Part shown: one piece after another, positions 1 through 10,861 of the stretch
How positions within the stretch are numbered: the first letter of the stretch is position 1
How the letters are laid out: each line of letters starts with the position of its first letter
Source of the DNA: DASSBG01 sp963800395
GTDB taxonomy: Bacteria; Pseudomonadota; Gammaproteobacteria; Xanthomonadales; Rhodanobacteraceae
Direction: 5' to 3'
DNA: 64,000 nt
Assembly (NCBI GenBank): GCA_963800395.1
Contig: CAWDBD010000014.1
Location: forward strand, 456,757 to 520,756
Translations under genes and position numbers: made by a program
Notes under the pieces: generated by a model
What the model saw: the letters and a program-made list of their open reading frames with translations, nothing else
The model's database searches: none
Told to the model about the DNA's origin: nothing

Positions 1-1
1 A

Positions 2-310
2 GATCGACGAGCGCAGCAGTCTGGTCCGCCACCTGGTGGAAAAGCCGTCGCCCGATGATGCCCCGTCCACGCTGGGCGTGGTGGGCCGCTACGTGCTGCC
101 TGGGCGGATTTTGACCTGCTGGCCACCACCCGGCCGGGCAAGGGTGGCGAGATCCAGCTCACGGACGCCATCGAAAGCCTGATTCGCGACGGTCGCGTGC
201 TGGCCTGGCGTTTTGCTGGCCAGCGCTTTGATTGCGGCAACAAGCTGGGCATGGTCGAGGCGACCGTGCATCTGGCCCTGCGGATCCGGAACTCGCGCCG
301 GCAGTGCGCG
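2..310 (+). pseudogene. galU: UTP-glucose-1-phosphate uridylyltransferase, 3' fragment (frame-broken)
   Basis: This is the C-terminal part of GalU, which makes UDP-glucose from UTP and glucose-1-phosphate for surface polysaccharides. The reading starts HLVEKPSPDDAPS, then VVGRYVLP, then after a one-base frame change FDLLATT, GGEIQLTDAI, FDCGNKLGM and EATVHLALR, all typical of the GalU C-terminus. The first break sits at about 111-115, where a run of T appears one base short. A second, near 282, is needed to read RHPEL. The 5' end lies outside the window and the exact stop is unclear because of the breaks. The breaks look like indel errors rather than decay, because the protein sequence on both sides is well conserved. 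Confidence 0.75.
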
Positions 311-461
311 CATGCTGGCACAGGGGTACGGCCGAACGCCGAAACACCCCGGTGAGCTGGTCAGCGGTTCCCCGAGATGCCGCGATCCGCCAATGGGTCC
401 GGGCCAAATGCCGGAGTGTTGAGTCGGCGTGGCCGGACCGTTGTCCTGGAGCCGGGGTGTA

Positions 462-962
462 TCAGCCCAGCGCCTTCAGCGCGGCATCGTAATCCGGTTC
501 CTCGGCGATCTCGCCAACCAGCTGGGAATGGGTCACCTTGTTGTCGGCATCGAGCACCACCACGGCGCGTGCGGCCAGGCCGGCCAGCGGCCCATCGCTC
601 ATGGCCACGCCGTAATCGTGCAGGAACTCGCGCCCGCGCATGGTCGAGAGCATGGTCACGTTGTCGATGCCTTCGGCGCCGCAGAAGCGCGACTGGGCAA
701 AGGGCAGGTCGGCGGAGATGCACAGCACCTGGGTGTTGTTCATCTCGCCAGCCAGATTGTTGAAGCGGCGTACCGAGGCGGCACAAACCCCCGTGTCGAC
801 ACTGGGGAAGATGTTGAGAACCTTGCGCTTGCCGGCGAAATCGCCCAATGAGCGATCGCCGAGGTCCTTGTCCACCAGCTTGAAGTCGGGCGCCGTGGCG
901 CCATTGGCGGGGAATTGCCCATCGATCTGTACTGGCTTGTCATGAAAAGTGACCTGGGACAT
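462..962 (-). CDS. tpx: Thiol peroxidase Tpx (atypical 2-Cys peroxiredoxin)
   Basis: This peroxidase reduces hydrogen and alkyl peroxides using thioredoxin and protects the cell from oxidative damage. The 166-residue product is the usual family length. The peroxidatic cysteine is Cys60 in PSVDTGVCAASVRRF and the resolving cysteine is Cys94 in SRFCGAEG, matching the E. coli pair 61/95. I chose the ATG at 960-962 because AGGAG lies just upstream on the minus strand and the family begins MSQVTF; an upstream in-frame TTG at 975-977 overlaps that ribosome site. It is monocistronic, with a large repeat array behind its promoter. Confidence 0.95.
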   Translation of the reverse strand: MSQVTFHDKPVQIDGQFPANGATAPDFKLVDKDLGDRSLGDFAGKRKVLNIFPSVDTGVCAASVRRFNNLAGEMNNTQVLCISADLPFAQSRFCGAEGIDNVTMLSTMRGREFLHDYGVAMSDGPLAGLAARAVVVLDADNKVTHSQLVGEIAEEPDYDAALKALG

Positions 963-1053
963 GCTTATCTCCTGCAAAGCTTGATGAATTCAATCCAGTA
1001 TCATACCGCGCCAGGTTGACCGCAGCCTGTCCCGGACCAGGCGCACCCAGTCA

Positions 1054-2480
1054 CAGTGGCCGACTTTGCTCTTCCAGCGTCATTCTGCGCGCAGGGAGCA
1101 GGGCGACCGGAGTCGCAGAATCCACTCGTCGATTGCGCAACTTGTCACGTGGCAAGGGCCGTGTGGATCCTGCGACTACGCTTCGCTCCGCGCAGGATGA
1201 CGGAAGGTGGCTGCGCCTTGCACAGGATGACGGAAGTTAGTTGCACCTTGCGCAGGATGACGGAAGGTAGCTGCTCCTTGCACGGGATGACGGGAGGTAG
1301 TTGCGCCTTGCACGGGATGACGGAAGGTAGTCGCAGCTTGCACGGGATGACGCAAGGGAGCGTGCCTGGCGCAGGATGACGCAAGGGGGGCGTGCGTGGC
1401 GCAGGATCGCGCAATCGAATCGCGCTGCGTGCAGCCGATACCAGGCACAGTGGCCGACTTTGCTCTTCCAGCGTCATTCTGCGCGCAGGGAGCAAAGCGA
1501 CCGGAGTCGCAGAATCCACTCGTCGATAGCGCAACTTGTCACCTGGCAAGGGCCGTGTGGATCCTGCGACTACGCTTCGCTCCGCGCAGGATGACGGGAC
1601 GTAGTTGCGCCTTGCGCAGGATGACGGAAGGTAGCTGCGCCTTGCACGGGATGACGGGAAGTAGTCGCAGCTTGCACGGGATGACGGAAGGTAGTCGCAG
1701 CTCGCACGGGGTGACGGGAGGTAGTTGCACCTTGCACGGGATGACGGGAAGGTAGTTGCGCCTTGCACGGGATGACGGAAGGTAGTCGCAGCTTGCAGAG
1801 GATGACGCAAGGGAGCGTGCCTGGCGCGGGATGACGCAAGGGACTCGCGCTGCGTGCAGCCTATACCAGTCACAGTGGCCGACTTTGCTCTTCCAGCGTC
1901 ATTCTGCGCGCAGGGAGCAAAGCGACCGGAGTCGCAGAATCCACTCGTCGATAGCGCAACTTGTCACATGGCAAGGGCCGTGTGGATCCTGCGACTACGC
2001 TTCGCTCGCGCAGGATGACAGGAAGGTAGTTGCACCTTGCACGGGATGACGGGAGGTAGTTGCAGCCTTGCACGGGATGACGGAAGGTAGTCGCAGCTTG
2101 CACGAGGATGACGCAAGGGAGCGTGCCTGGCGCGGGATGACGCAAGGGACTCGCGCTGCGTGCAGCCTATACCAGTCACAGTGGCCGACTTTGCTCTTCC
2201 AGCGTCATTCTGCGCGCAGGGAGCAAAGCGACCGGAGTCGCAGAATCCACTCGTCGATAGCGTAACTCGTCACGTGGCAAGGGCTGTGTGGATCCTGCGA
2301 CTACGCTTCGCTCCGCGCAAACGATATCGGATGACGGGAGGTAGTCGCAGCTTGCACGGGATGACGGGAGGTAGTCGCAGCTTGCACGGAATGACCGAAG
2401 GTAGTCGCAGGTTGCACGGGATGACGCAAGGGGGCGTGCCTGGCGCAGGATGACGCAAGGGAATCGCGCTGCGTGCAGGA
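1054..2480. repeat. Repeat array: four long palindromic units separated by ~30-bp tandem repeats
   Basis: The 1.57-kb gap between tpx and fabB is almost entirely repetitive. A unit of about 140 bp beginning CAGTGGCCGACTTTGC starts at 1054, 1448, 1873 and 2178. Each unit is an imperfect palindrome: a left arm containing CGTCATTCTGCGCGC and a right arm ending in CGCGCAGGATGACG, whose complement resembles the left arm. Between units, tandem copies of a roughly 30-bp motif (GGATGACGG-AGGTAGT-GC plus CTTGCAC) vary in a few positions. The open frames crossing the array exist only because the period is a multiple of three. A single reversed half-copy sits at 5576-5635. Confidence 0.9.
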
Positions 2481-2529
2481 TGAGGGTGCCCGGGAGTGGC
2501 GGTGCCGTCACAAACCTGTGACGCAGGGC

Positions 2530-3739
2530 CTACACGCGCGCAAACACCAGGGTGGCATTGGTGCCACCAAAGCCGAAACTGTTGGACATCACCGTGTTCA
2601 ACTGTGCTTCGCTCGTGTGCCGCAGTATCGGATAAGCCGGCTGCCTTGGGGTCCAGCACCTCGATGTTGGCCGATCCGGCCATGAATCCGTCCTGCATCA
2701 TCAGCAGGCTGAAGATGGCTTCGTGCACGCTGGCCGCGCCCAGCGCATGCCCGGTAAGGGCCTTGGTCGAGGAAATGGGCGGGATGTCATTGCCAAACAC
2801 CTTGCGCACGGCTTCCAGCTCCACCACGTCGCCCAGTGGCGTGGCCGTGGCATGGGTGTTGAGATAGTCGATCGGCCGGTCGAGTCCTGCGGTCGCGGCC
2901 TTCATGCAGCGCACCGCACCTTCGCCGGAAGGCGCCACCATGTCGGCGCCGTCGGAGGTCACGCCGTAGCCGACCAGCTCGCCCAGAATGGGTGCACCGC
3001 GGGTGCGCGCATGATCGTAGTCTTCCAGGACCAGCATGCCGCCTCCGCCACCAATGACGAAGCCGTCGCGGTTGGCATCATAGGGGCGCGAGGACGTTTC
3101 GGGGGTGTCATTGAAGTTCTTTGAAAGGGCGCCCATGGCGTCAAACTGCGAGCTCATGCCCCAGTGGATCTCTTCGCCGCCGCCGGCAAACACGATGTCC
3201 TGTGCGCCGTGCCGGATCAGGTCGGCGCCAGCGCCGATGCAGTGGGCGGAGGTGGCGCAGGCGGCAGCAATGGAGTAGCTGATGCCCAGAATGCCGAAGG
3301 CCGTGGCCAGATTGGCCGACACCGTCGAACACATGGTCCTTGGGACCATGTAGGGGCCGATGCGCCGCACGCCTTTTTCCTTCAGCAGACGAGCGGTTTC
3401 GATCTGCCACTGCGGCGAGCCGCCGCCCGAGCCGGCGATGACACCGATGCGCGGGTGGCGAATGGCATCCAGGCTCAGCCCGGCGTTGTCGATGGCCGAG
3501 CGCATCGCCACATGGGCATAGGCGGCCGCATCACCCATGAAGCGCTTGAGCTTGCGGTCAATGCGCTCTTCAAGGTCGATCTGCGGGATACCGGCAACCT
3601 GGCTGCGAAGGCCGTTCTCGACCGCCCCGGGCGCGGTGCGAATACCGCTTTTCAGCTCGCGCAGGGCCTCGCTGACCGTGTCAGCGGCATGCCCCAGGCA
3701 AGAGACGATACCCATGCCGGTAACGACTACTCGACGCAT
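2530..3739 (-). CDS. fabB: 3-oxoacyl-ACP synthase I FabB (one frameshift near the 3' end)
   Basis: This beta-ketoacyl-ACP synthase elongates acyl chains after FabA introduces the cis double bond, so it is central to unsaturated fatty acid synthesis. It starts MRRVVVTGMGIVSCLG. The nucleophile is Cys161 in SIAAACATSAHC and the histidines lie in NTHATATPLGD and KALTGHALGAA. The frame is lost at about 2634, where an extra base occurs in a short A pair; repairing it gives a protein ending NSFGFGGTNATLVFARV, about 402 residues, as expected. It lies one base downstream of fabA, so the two are co-transcribed and probably translationally linked. The frameshift would replace the last ~35 residues and is probably a sequence error. 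Confidence 0.93.
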
Positions 3740-3740
3740 G

Positions 3741-4256
3741 TCAGAAATCCTCCGGCGACTGGAACAGACCCACGCGCAGGCTGCTGGCGTTGTAGATGAG
3801 GTGGTCGTCGACATAGGTGCGGCCATCGGCAACCACCAGTTTCAGGCGACTGCGCACGACGCGGTGAATGTCGATCTCGTAGCGGACCAGCTTGGCCTTG
3901 GGCAAAACCTGCCCGGTGAATTTGACCTGGCCCACGCCCAGTGCGCGGCCGCGGCCCGGTTCGCCAAGCCAGGGCAGGAAGAACCCGGTCAGCTGCCACA
4001 TGGCGTCCAGCCCCAGGCAGCCCGGCATGACCGGATCGCCCTCGAAATGACAGTCGAAAAACCACAGGTCGGGCCGGATATCCAGCTCGGCATGCAGCTC
4101 GCCCTTGCCATGCGCCCCGCCATGATCGTTGATCAGCGTGATGCGGTCGAACATCAGCATCGGCGGCTTGGGCAGGCGGGCATTGCCGGGGCCGAACATC
4201 TCGCCGCGTGCACAGGCGAGAATCTGCTCTTTGTCAAGCGAAGTGGGGCGGCTCAT
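3741..4256 (-). CDS. fabA: 3-hydroxydecanoyl-ACP dehydratase/isomerase FabA
   Basis: This bifunctional dehydratase converts 3-hydroxydecanoyl-ACP to trans-2- and cis-3-decenoyl-ACP and commits carbon to unsaturated fatty acids. The 171-residue product carries the catalytic His70 in FFDCHFEGDPVMPG and Asp84 in CLGLDAMWQLTGF, the same numbers as the E. coli enzyme. The start at 4254-4256 gives MSRPTSLDKEQIL. The stop is followed after one base by the fabB start, forming the classical fabA-fabB operon. The 140-base gap upstream probably carries its promoter, but I could not identify an operator there. Confidence 0.96.
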   Translation of the reverse strand: MSRPTSLDKEQILACARGEMFGPGNARLPKPPMLMFDRITLINDHGGAHGKGELHAELDIRPDLWFFDCHFEGDPVMPGCLGLDAMWQLTGFFLPWLGEPGRGRALGVGQVKFTGQVLPKAKLVRYEIDIHRVVRSRLKLVVADGRTYVDDHLIYNASSLRVGLFQSPEDF

Positions 4257-4397
4257 GAATGGTCCGGTTCAGGTGATAGTGCAGAGTCCGGGCACAGCAA
4301 CTCCGTTGGATTCGCATGGTAACAACAAATGGCTTGCCGGGTCTCTGATGCGGTTCCCTGGAATTCACTCCGGTACCGATCACCGGCGGGTGCCTGT

Positions 4398-5464
4398 CTA
4401 GGGGACGATGCCGGTCCAGCGCTGCTGGCCGAACTTGTCCCGGATCAGCGCCCCGGCCCGGGCCAGGTCCTCGCTGCGCAGCGCGTCATCGGACAGGCCG
4501 AAGCGTGTGCGGAAGGTGTCGATCATGCTGGCGATCACTGCTTCGCGGCCATGCCGGTCTGGCTGCGCAGCGGGTCGACGCGCTTGGCGGCACTGGCGGT
4601 GCCCTTGTCGGACAGCTTTTCGCGACCAATGCGCAGCACCTCCAGCATCTTGGCCGCGTCGATGTCGTAGGCCATGGTGACGTGATGCAGCACCGCCTTG
4701 CCGCGCCGCGCCTGCGCCGCGCCGGCAATCTTGCCGGCTTCCGAGGCAATGTCGTTGAGCGGCTGGTACCAGGCCTTGATGCCCAGCGCGCCCAGCGCCT
4801 CAATCACCCAGGCATCCATCATGCGCGTAGGATTCCTGGAAGCGACAGCCCCTGGACCATCGACAGCGGGGCACTGATCGAATAGGTGATCGTGTTGCCC
4901 GGCTCGATGAACATGGCGCCGCCGCCGCTGATCCGGCGCACCACCTCGATACCGTGGCGCTGCGCGCCGCTCGGCATCGACCTCGTTGGCCAGCGACTGG
5001 AAGCGGCCGATGACGACGCAGGAGGAGGACCATTCCCAGACGCGCAAGGTGGGGGCGCGATGTCCGGCCGAGACCTGGTCGGTGATGACCTCGTCCAGCG
5101 CCATGTGCATGGCTGGCGACTGCGGCGGCTCGTGGATCAGCTGCCAGTCGTGGTCGTTCCAGCTCGTGCGGCTCATGCCGTCCGGGCCCCGGCCAAGGGC
5201 GCGCAGCACCGTCGCGGCCACCGCGTCGGGCGAGAAGCCGTACATGGCCACATCGGCGTCCAGGGCCGCATCGACAGCCCGGGCAATGTCATCGGCCGAT
5301 GCGGTGGCGGGCAGGCCTTCCAGCGCCGCGTTGATTTGCGCCAGAGCGGTATCCGGCTCCAGGAAAAAGTCGCCGCTCAACTGCACGTTGTGCAGGCGGC
5401 CATCCTCGACGTCCAGATCCACCACCACCAGCTTGCCGCCGGAGACCTTGTATTCGCCATGCAT
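4398..5464 (-). pseudogene. lplA: Lipoate-protein ligase family protein with N-terminal accessory domain (several frame breaks)
   Basis: This gene would encode a ligase that attaches lipoate or a related acid to carrier domains. Residues ~1-90 (MHGEYKVSGGKLVVVDL, SGDFFLEPDTALAQIN) match the small accessory domain usually found at the C-terminus of LplA. It is followed by the catalytic BPL/LplA domain: DWQLIHEPPQSPAMHMALDE, RVWEWSSSCVVIGRFQS, RRISGGGAMF, and the terminal KFGQQRWTGIVP. Conserved sequence is spread over all three frames. I place breaks near 4978, 4840, 4826 and 4547, at least four in 1.07 kb. Either this is a genuine pseudogene or a badly read stretch; the well-kept protein sequence favours reading errors. 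Domain order suggests the accessory-first subtype known in actinobacteria. Confidence 0.8.
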
Positions 5465-5887
5465 GGGCGACGATATCCATTCTGCCTTGCGATGGGCACA
5501 GGATGGGGCCGTTGCGGACAAGGTGCAAGCGCCGCCATGCCTGTTATCGGCTCGCGGCATCTTGCCAGCCACGCTGTTGACGAGTGGATTCTGCGACTCC
5601 GGTCGCTCTGCTCCCTGCGCGCAGAATGACGATGGAAAAGCTAAGGTGGACCGGTGTCATTTTGGCCATCTCGGTGCCATGTCGCTGTCGAAGTCCCGGC
5701 GCAGTGTCCAGCCCCTCATCGGCGCAGTCCCGCATTCGTCATCCCGGCGCAGGCCGGGATCCAGTTAGGTCTGGTGTGAAGCACGCAAATAAGTTGCTTG
5801 TGTGCTTCGCACGGCTTTTTGCACTGGATGACCCGCCGTTCCGCGGTTGTAAAGCGCTTCCGGCCTGCGCCGGGATGGCGGCAATGC
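5465..5887. repeat. Intergenic region with a reversed half-copy of the 1-2.5 kb repeat and a CCCGGCGCAGGCCGGG inverted pair
   Basis: No gene is seen between the lplA-like gene and pilU. At about 5576-5635 lies a reverse-oriented half-unit of the array at 1054-2480 (GAGTGGATTCTGCGACTCCG through CGCGCAGAATGACG). At 5738-5767 the motif GTCATCCCGGCGCAGGCCG occurs, and its inverse GGCCTGCGCCGGGATGG is at 5863-5880. The two arms could fold into a long hairpin that would terminate or stabilise transcripts from pilU. Such REP-like motifs are common intergenic repeats in Xanthomonadales. Confidence 0.7.
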
Positions 5888-7004
5888 TCAGTAGGCTTCG
5901 GTGTCGTAGGGGTCGTCCTGGTCGAGCGTGGCATTTTCCTTGCCGCCGCCTTCGGCAAGGCGGATTTTCAGTGCCAGGCCATCGTGGGAGTCGGCCTTGT
6001 TGAGTGCTTCTTCCAGATCGATCTTGCCTTCCTTGTACAGCGCGTACAGGGACTGGTCGAAGGTGTGCATGCCTTCGGACAGGCTGCGGTCCATGGCCTG
6101 CTTGACCTCGTGGATGTCGCCGCGGCGGATCATGTCGCGGATCAGCGGGGTGTTCAGCAGCAGTTCGGTTGCCGGCAGGCGGTGGCCGTCCTTGCCGATC
6201 ACCAGGCGCTGGCTGATGACGGCGCGCATGTTGAGCGCCATGTTCATGAGAATGTTCTTGTGCGCCGACTCGGGGAAGAAGTTGAGGATGCGCTCCAGGG
6301 TCTGGTCGGCGTTGTTGGAGTGCAGCGTGGCCAGCACCAGGTGCCCCGTCTCCGAGAAGCCGATGGCCGCTTCCATGGTGTCCGTGTCACGAATTTCGCC
6401 GATCAGGATCACGTCCGGCGCCTCGCGCATGCCGTTCTTCAGCGCATCGTGATAGCTGTGCGTGTCCATGCCCACTTCGCGCTGGTTGACGATGGACTTC
6501 TTGTGCCGGTGCAGGTACTCGATCGGGTCCTCGATGGTGAGGATGTGGCCGGACTTGTTCGGTTGCGGTGGTCGATCATCGCCGCCAGCGTGGTGGACTT
6601 GCCCGAGCCGGTTGCGCCTACCAGCAGGATCAGGCCGCGAGGCTCCATGATCAGGTCCGGAAGATCGATGGCAGGCGCAGTTGCTCGATCGACGGGATGT
6701 CGCTCTTGATGGCGCGGATCACCATGCCCACTTCACCGCGCTGCTTGAATACGTTGATGCGGAAGCGGCCGGCATCCTTCACGGCGATGGCCATGTTCAG
6801 TTCCAGGTCGCGCTCGAACTGCGGCACCTGGCCCTCGTCCATCAGCGAGTAGGCAATCTTCTTGACCATGCCGCTCGGCAGGCCGGTGTTGCCCAGCGGG
6901 TACAATTTGCCTTCAACCTTGATGTTGACCGGCGCGCCGGTGGACAGGAACATGTCTGATGCGCCCTTGTCCACCATCAGCTTGAGGAAATAGCCGATAT
7001 CCAT
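5888..7004 (-). CDS. pilU: Type IV pilus retraction ATPase PilU (PilT paralogue; two frameshifts)
   Basis: PilU is the accessory hexameric ATPase that assists PilT in pilus retraction and twitching motility. The N-terminus reads MDIGYFLKLMVDKGASDMF, followed by the Walker A motif LLVGATGSGKSTTLAAM, the His-rich stretch GMDTHSYHDALKNGMREAPD and the Walker B region VILIGEIRDTDTME. The acidic tail DPYDTEAY fits PilU rather than PilT. One base is missing at about 6657 (GGG read as GG, before DLIMEPRG) and one at about 6558 (AAA read as AA, in RNRNKSGH). Both are homopolymer deletions, so the gene is probably intact in the organism. The ribosome site AAGGGG precedes the ATG at 7002-7004. No pilT copy is in the window. 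Confidence 0.9.
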
Positions 7005-7110
7005 GATGTTGCTGCCCCTTGGTGATTCAGTCTTGCACGATAAGCGCTGAGCATGCACGATGTCAGCAGGTATACACAATACTCTTTTTTGCAGGCCGAG
7101 AACGCGACAT

Positions 7111-7531
7111 ATGACACGTAAACGACCGATTTCTGGGCGATTTGGCACGTCTCTCGCCCTGTGTGGCGCCATATGCCTGCTTTTGGCGGGCTGTGCCTCG
7201 GTGCCGCCACCCACCAGCCTGATGAGCCAGGCCGACTGCAGATGTCGATGCAGCGCGTGCCGCAGGCGCGCGCGATCATGCGCCGCTCGAGCTTGGTTTT
7301 GCGCTCAAGAAGCTGGATCTGGCGCAGTCGGCCATGGGCCAGGAGGACTACGAGCAGGCGACTCGGCTGGCGCAGGAATCACAGGCCAACAGCAATCTGG
7401 CCCGGGTCAAGTCCCAATTGGCCCGGTTGCGCGACAAGATCGACAAGCAGGGTGCCGAAAATGCGCGCATGCGCAGCAAGCTTGACGACAACGAGCAGGG
7501 CGCCGGCAAGGCGTCTGGAGGTGGCGCATGA
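7111..7531 (+). CDS. DUF4398-type lipoprotein (one frameshift)
   Basis: This is a small outer-envelope lipoprotein of unknown function. The N-terminus has a signal peptide ending in the lipobox LLAGC, with the lipidated cysteine at residue 28. The rest is a helical region with LELGFALKKLDLAQSAMGQEDYEQATRLAQES, typical of DUF4398, and a Lys/Arg-rich coiled-coil tail. An extra T near 7237 breaks the frame; dropping it joins SLMSQAD to the helical part and gives about 139 residues. The stop overlaps the start of the downstream OmpA-domain gene (ATGA), indicating translational coupling. DUF4398 and OmpA-domain proteins commonly sit side by side and may act together at the outer membrane or peptidoglycan. 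Confidence 0.8.
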
Positions 7532-8505
7532 GGACATTGTCGAACCATGCCTGCGCGCTTTGGCTGGGCATTGTGCTGCTGGCAGCCGGCGCATCAGGAA
7601 CCACTGCGGTGGCCGCCGAGCCGGATCTCGATTATCAGCGCCTTACCGCCAGCCTCGATCATCTGGCTGCTGACCCGATCCTGGGTCAGTACGCACAGGC
7701 CGAGCGCGCCCGCGCCCGGGATACCCTGCAAAATCTGGCACAGGCCGGGCGCAAGGAACGACCGCACTGGCTGTATCTGGCCGAGCGGCGGGTAGACCTG
7801 GCCTATGCGGCGGCACAGCTGGACGACGCCCGCCACAAGTACGAGCAGCTGCAGCGAGAGCACGACAAGATCATGCTTGAGGCGAGCCGGCAGGAAGCCG
7901 AGCGCGTTCGGCGCGAACTGGAACGCCAGCGTATCCAGAATCTGGCGGCCCAGGAAGAAACGCAACGCCTGCAGAAGCAGGGTGAGAGTTACGCCGAGCA
8001 AGCCGAGCAGGCGCGTGCGGAGGCGGCGCAAGCCAGGAAGCTGGCCGAATCCCAGACGCGTGCTGCGGCCCTGTCGCGCAAACAGGCGCAACTGGCCGAG
8101 GCCGCTGCCCGCGCCCTGCGCGCAAGCATGGAGAATCTCACTGCGCGTGCAGGCCCCAAGGGCATGCAGATGAGCCTGGGCGACACCGCATTTGCCCCGG
8201 GCCATGCCAGCCTGGAGCCGGCCGCCACGCGGCATCTGGGCAAACTGGTTCAATTTGTACAGTCCAGCCCCGGCAAGCCGGTCCTGATCGAGGGCTATAC
8301 CGACTCCAGCGGCAGCGCGGAACGCAACAAGGCCCTGTCGCGGCAGCGTGCCGAATCCGTACGTGACGCTCTGGTGGCTGCCGGGGTCAAGGCATCGCGG
8401 ATCCAGGTCAGCGGGCATGGCGAAGCCGATCCCGTGGCCAGCAACGACACGGCCTCGGGTCGCGCCCGCAACCGTCGCGTGGTGGTCATTCTCAAGGACA
8501 AGTGA
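7528..8505 (+). CDS. OmpA-family protein with N-terminal DUF4398-like helices
   Basis: This envelope protein is predicted to bind peptidoglycan. A signal peptide covers residues ~1-32 (LGIVLLAAGASGTTAVAAEP). Residues ~35-220 form a long Gln/Glu/Arg-rich coiled coil. The last ~110 residues are an OmpA C-terminal domain: MSLGDTAFAPGHASLEP, VLIEGYTDSSGSAERNKALS, RQRAESVRDALVAAGV and GRARNRRVVVILKDK. The start ATG overlaps the stop of the upstream DUF4398 lipoprotein by four bases. The coiled coil may pair with that lipoprotein; this is an inference from context. Confidence 0.9.
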   Translation: MRTLSNHACALWLGIVLLAAGASGTTAVAAEPDLDYQRLTASLDHLAADPILGQYAQAERARARDTLQNLAQAGRKERPHWLYLAERRVDLAYAAAQLDDARHKYEQLQREHDKIMLEASRQEAERVRRELERQRIQNLAAQEETQRLQKQGESYAEQAEQARAEAAQARKLAESQTRAAALSRKQAQLAEAAARALRASMENLTARAGPKGMQMSLGDTAFAPGHASLEPAATRHLGKLVQFVQSSPGKPVLIEGYTDSSGSAERNKALSRQRAESVRDALVAAGVKASRIQVSGHGEADPVASNDTASGRARNRRVVVILKDK

Positions 8506-8863
8506 GCAACGCATGGTGCCTGACCAGCAGCGCGAGGCTTGCGGCCGCGCTGCGGTGCGGGCAAACCCGGCGGATGCGGGCATAAACACGAAATGCTAAC
8601 AATTGATCGCGTCAGCAAGGGGTCTCCCGGCACACCCTTGTCAAGCCTGCATCATTGGAGTAGCGTCGGGGTCAAGGTATCCATTCACGGATACCGGACG
8701 GATGACGCCCTCCGATATGACTCACATCTCTTTTTTCCAGTCACCACAACGCCTGTCGGGCGAGGTGACTGCTGATGTGTGCATGCCTTGTTACCCCAAT
8801 CCGCGAACAGCGACCAGTGTCCGAGGGCGGCGCTGTGTCCGTATGGCCATGAGGAGTTCAATC
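8506..8863. other. 358-bp intergenic region with no recognisable gene
   Basis: Short open frames here have no protein-like composition. A small perfect inverted repeat, GGTATCC-attcac-GGATACC, lies at about 8676-8695. The 3' part presumably holds the promoter of the small YdcH-like gene. I see no tRNA or riboswitch. Confidence 0.5.
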
Positions 8864-9091
8864 ATGTTCGAAAGCAAGTCCCGGGACGAAGTGGAATCAT
8901 TGATGAAACGCGACTCCGAATTTCGCGTGCTCTACCACCATCACCAGAAGCTCGACAGCAAGGTACACGATGCCGAGATTGGTGCCTTGCCCATGGACGA
9001 CACCACACTGGCCAACATGAAACGCGAGAAATTGCGCGCCAAGGACAAACTGACGCAGATGTGGGCTGACCGAAGTCAGACCGCACACTGA
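8864..9091 (+). CDS. YdcH/DUF465 family small coiled-coil protein
   Basis: A 75-residue charged helical protein of the YdcH (DUF465) family, whose function is not established. It reads MFESKSRDEVESLMKRDSEF, then LYHHHQKLDSKVHDAEIG and the tail MKREKLRAKDKLTQMW, the usual layout of two helices around a short turn. GAGGAG at 8851-8856 is a good ribosome site for the ATG at 8864 and rules out the longer upstream starts. A strong hairpin terminator follows at 9112-9144, so the gene is likely transcribed alone. Confidence 0.88.
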   Translation: MFESKSRDEVESLMKRDSEFRVLYHHHQKLDSKVHDAEIGALPMDDTTLANMKREKLRAKDKLTQMWADRSQTAH

Positions 9092-9111
9092 CCCCATTCC
9101 AGACCCGATCG

Positions 9112-9144
9112 GATCGGCCCGCCTTGCGCGGGCCGATCTGTTTT
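9112..9144 (+). terminator. Rho-independent terminator after the YdcH-like gene
   Basis: A perfect 11-bp GC-rich stem (GATCGGCCCGC with GCGGGCCGATC) and a 5-base loop are followed by TGTTTT. It begins 20 bases after the stop codon of the YdcH-like gene. Confidence 0.85.
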
Positions 9145-9226
9145 CGGGCGCACGATTGGCAAGTTCGCGCTGGAGCAGCGACAATGGGCGTTTGACAGCC
9201 TCAGATTTCCGCATTCTGGAGTGAAC

Positions 9227-10597
<1,371 letters not shown>

Positions 10598-10861
10598 TTC
10601 CGGTGCGGAGTCAGGATGTGCCCGCAAATATCAGTCAACCCGGACGCCGCGAAGCGGCGATCCGGACGCCCAGGCAGGATTGCCGAAAGCGCACATCGGC
10701 GTAGCCGATGGCCCGCAGGGTGAGCGACAGGATGTCGCGAATAAATCCATTTTGACTTTCGCCTCAACCAAGGACAGACCCGGTGGACTCCGGCTTCTGC
10801 GCTACGCGCAAGCCCGGAATGACCAGCGTCTGTTGAAGATCTCCGCCAATCAGGATTAACC
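10598..10861. other. Intergenic region with small hairpins between the transsulfuration genes
   Basis: No gene is seen. It holds several short hairpins such as GACGCCGCGAAGCGGCG (about 10650) and CATCGGCGTAGCCGATG (10697-10713), and a degenerate repeat GGACTCCGGCTTCTGCGCTA near 10788 related to other intergenic repeats in the window. It may attenuate or separate transcription between the two genes. Confidence 0.45.

Noticed and set aside
1200..2450. Possible CRISPR array from ~30-bp repeats
   Set aside because: Repeats are head-to-tail without unique spacers, they vary in sequence, and no cas gene is near.
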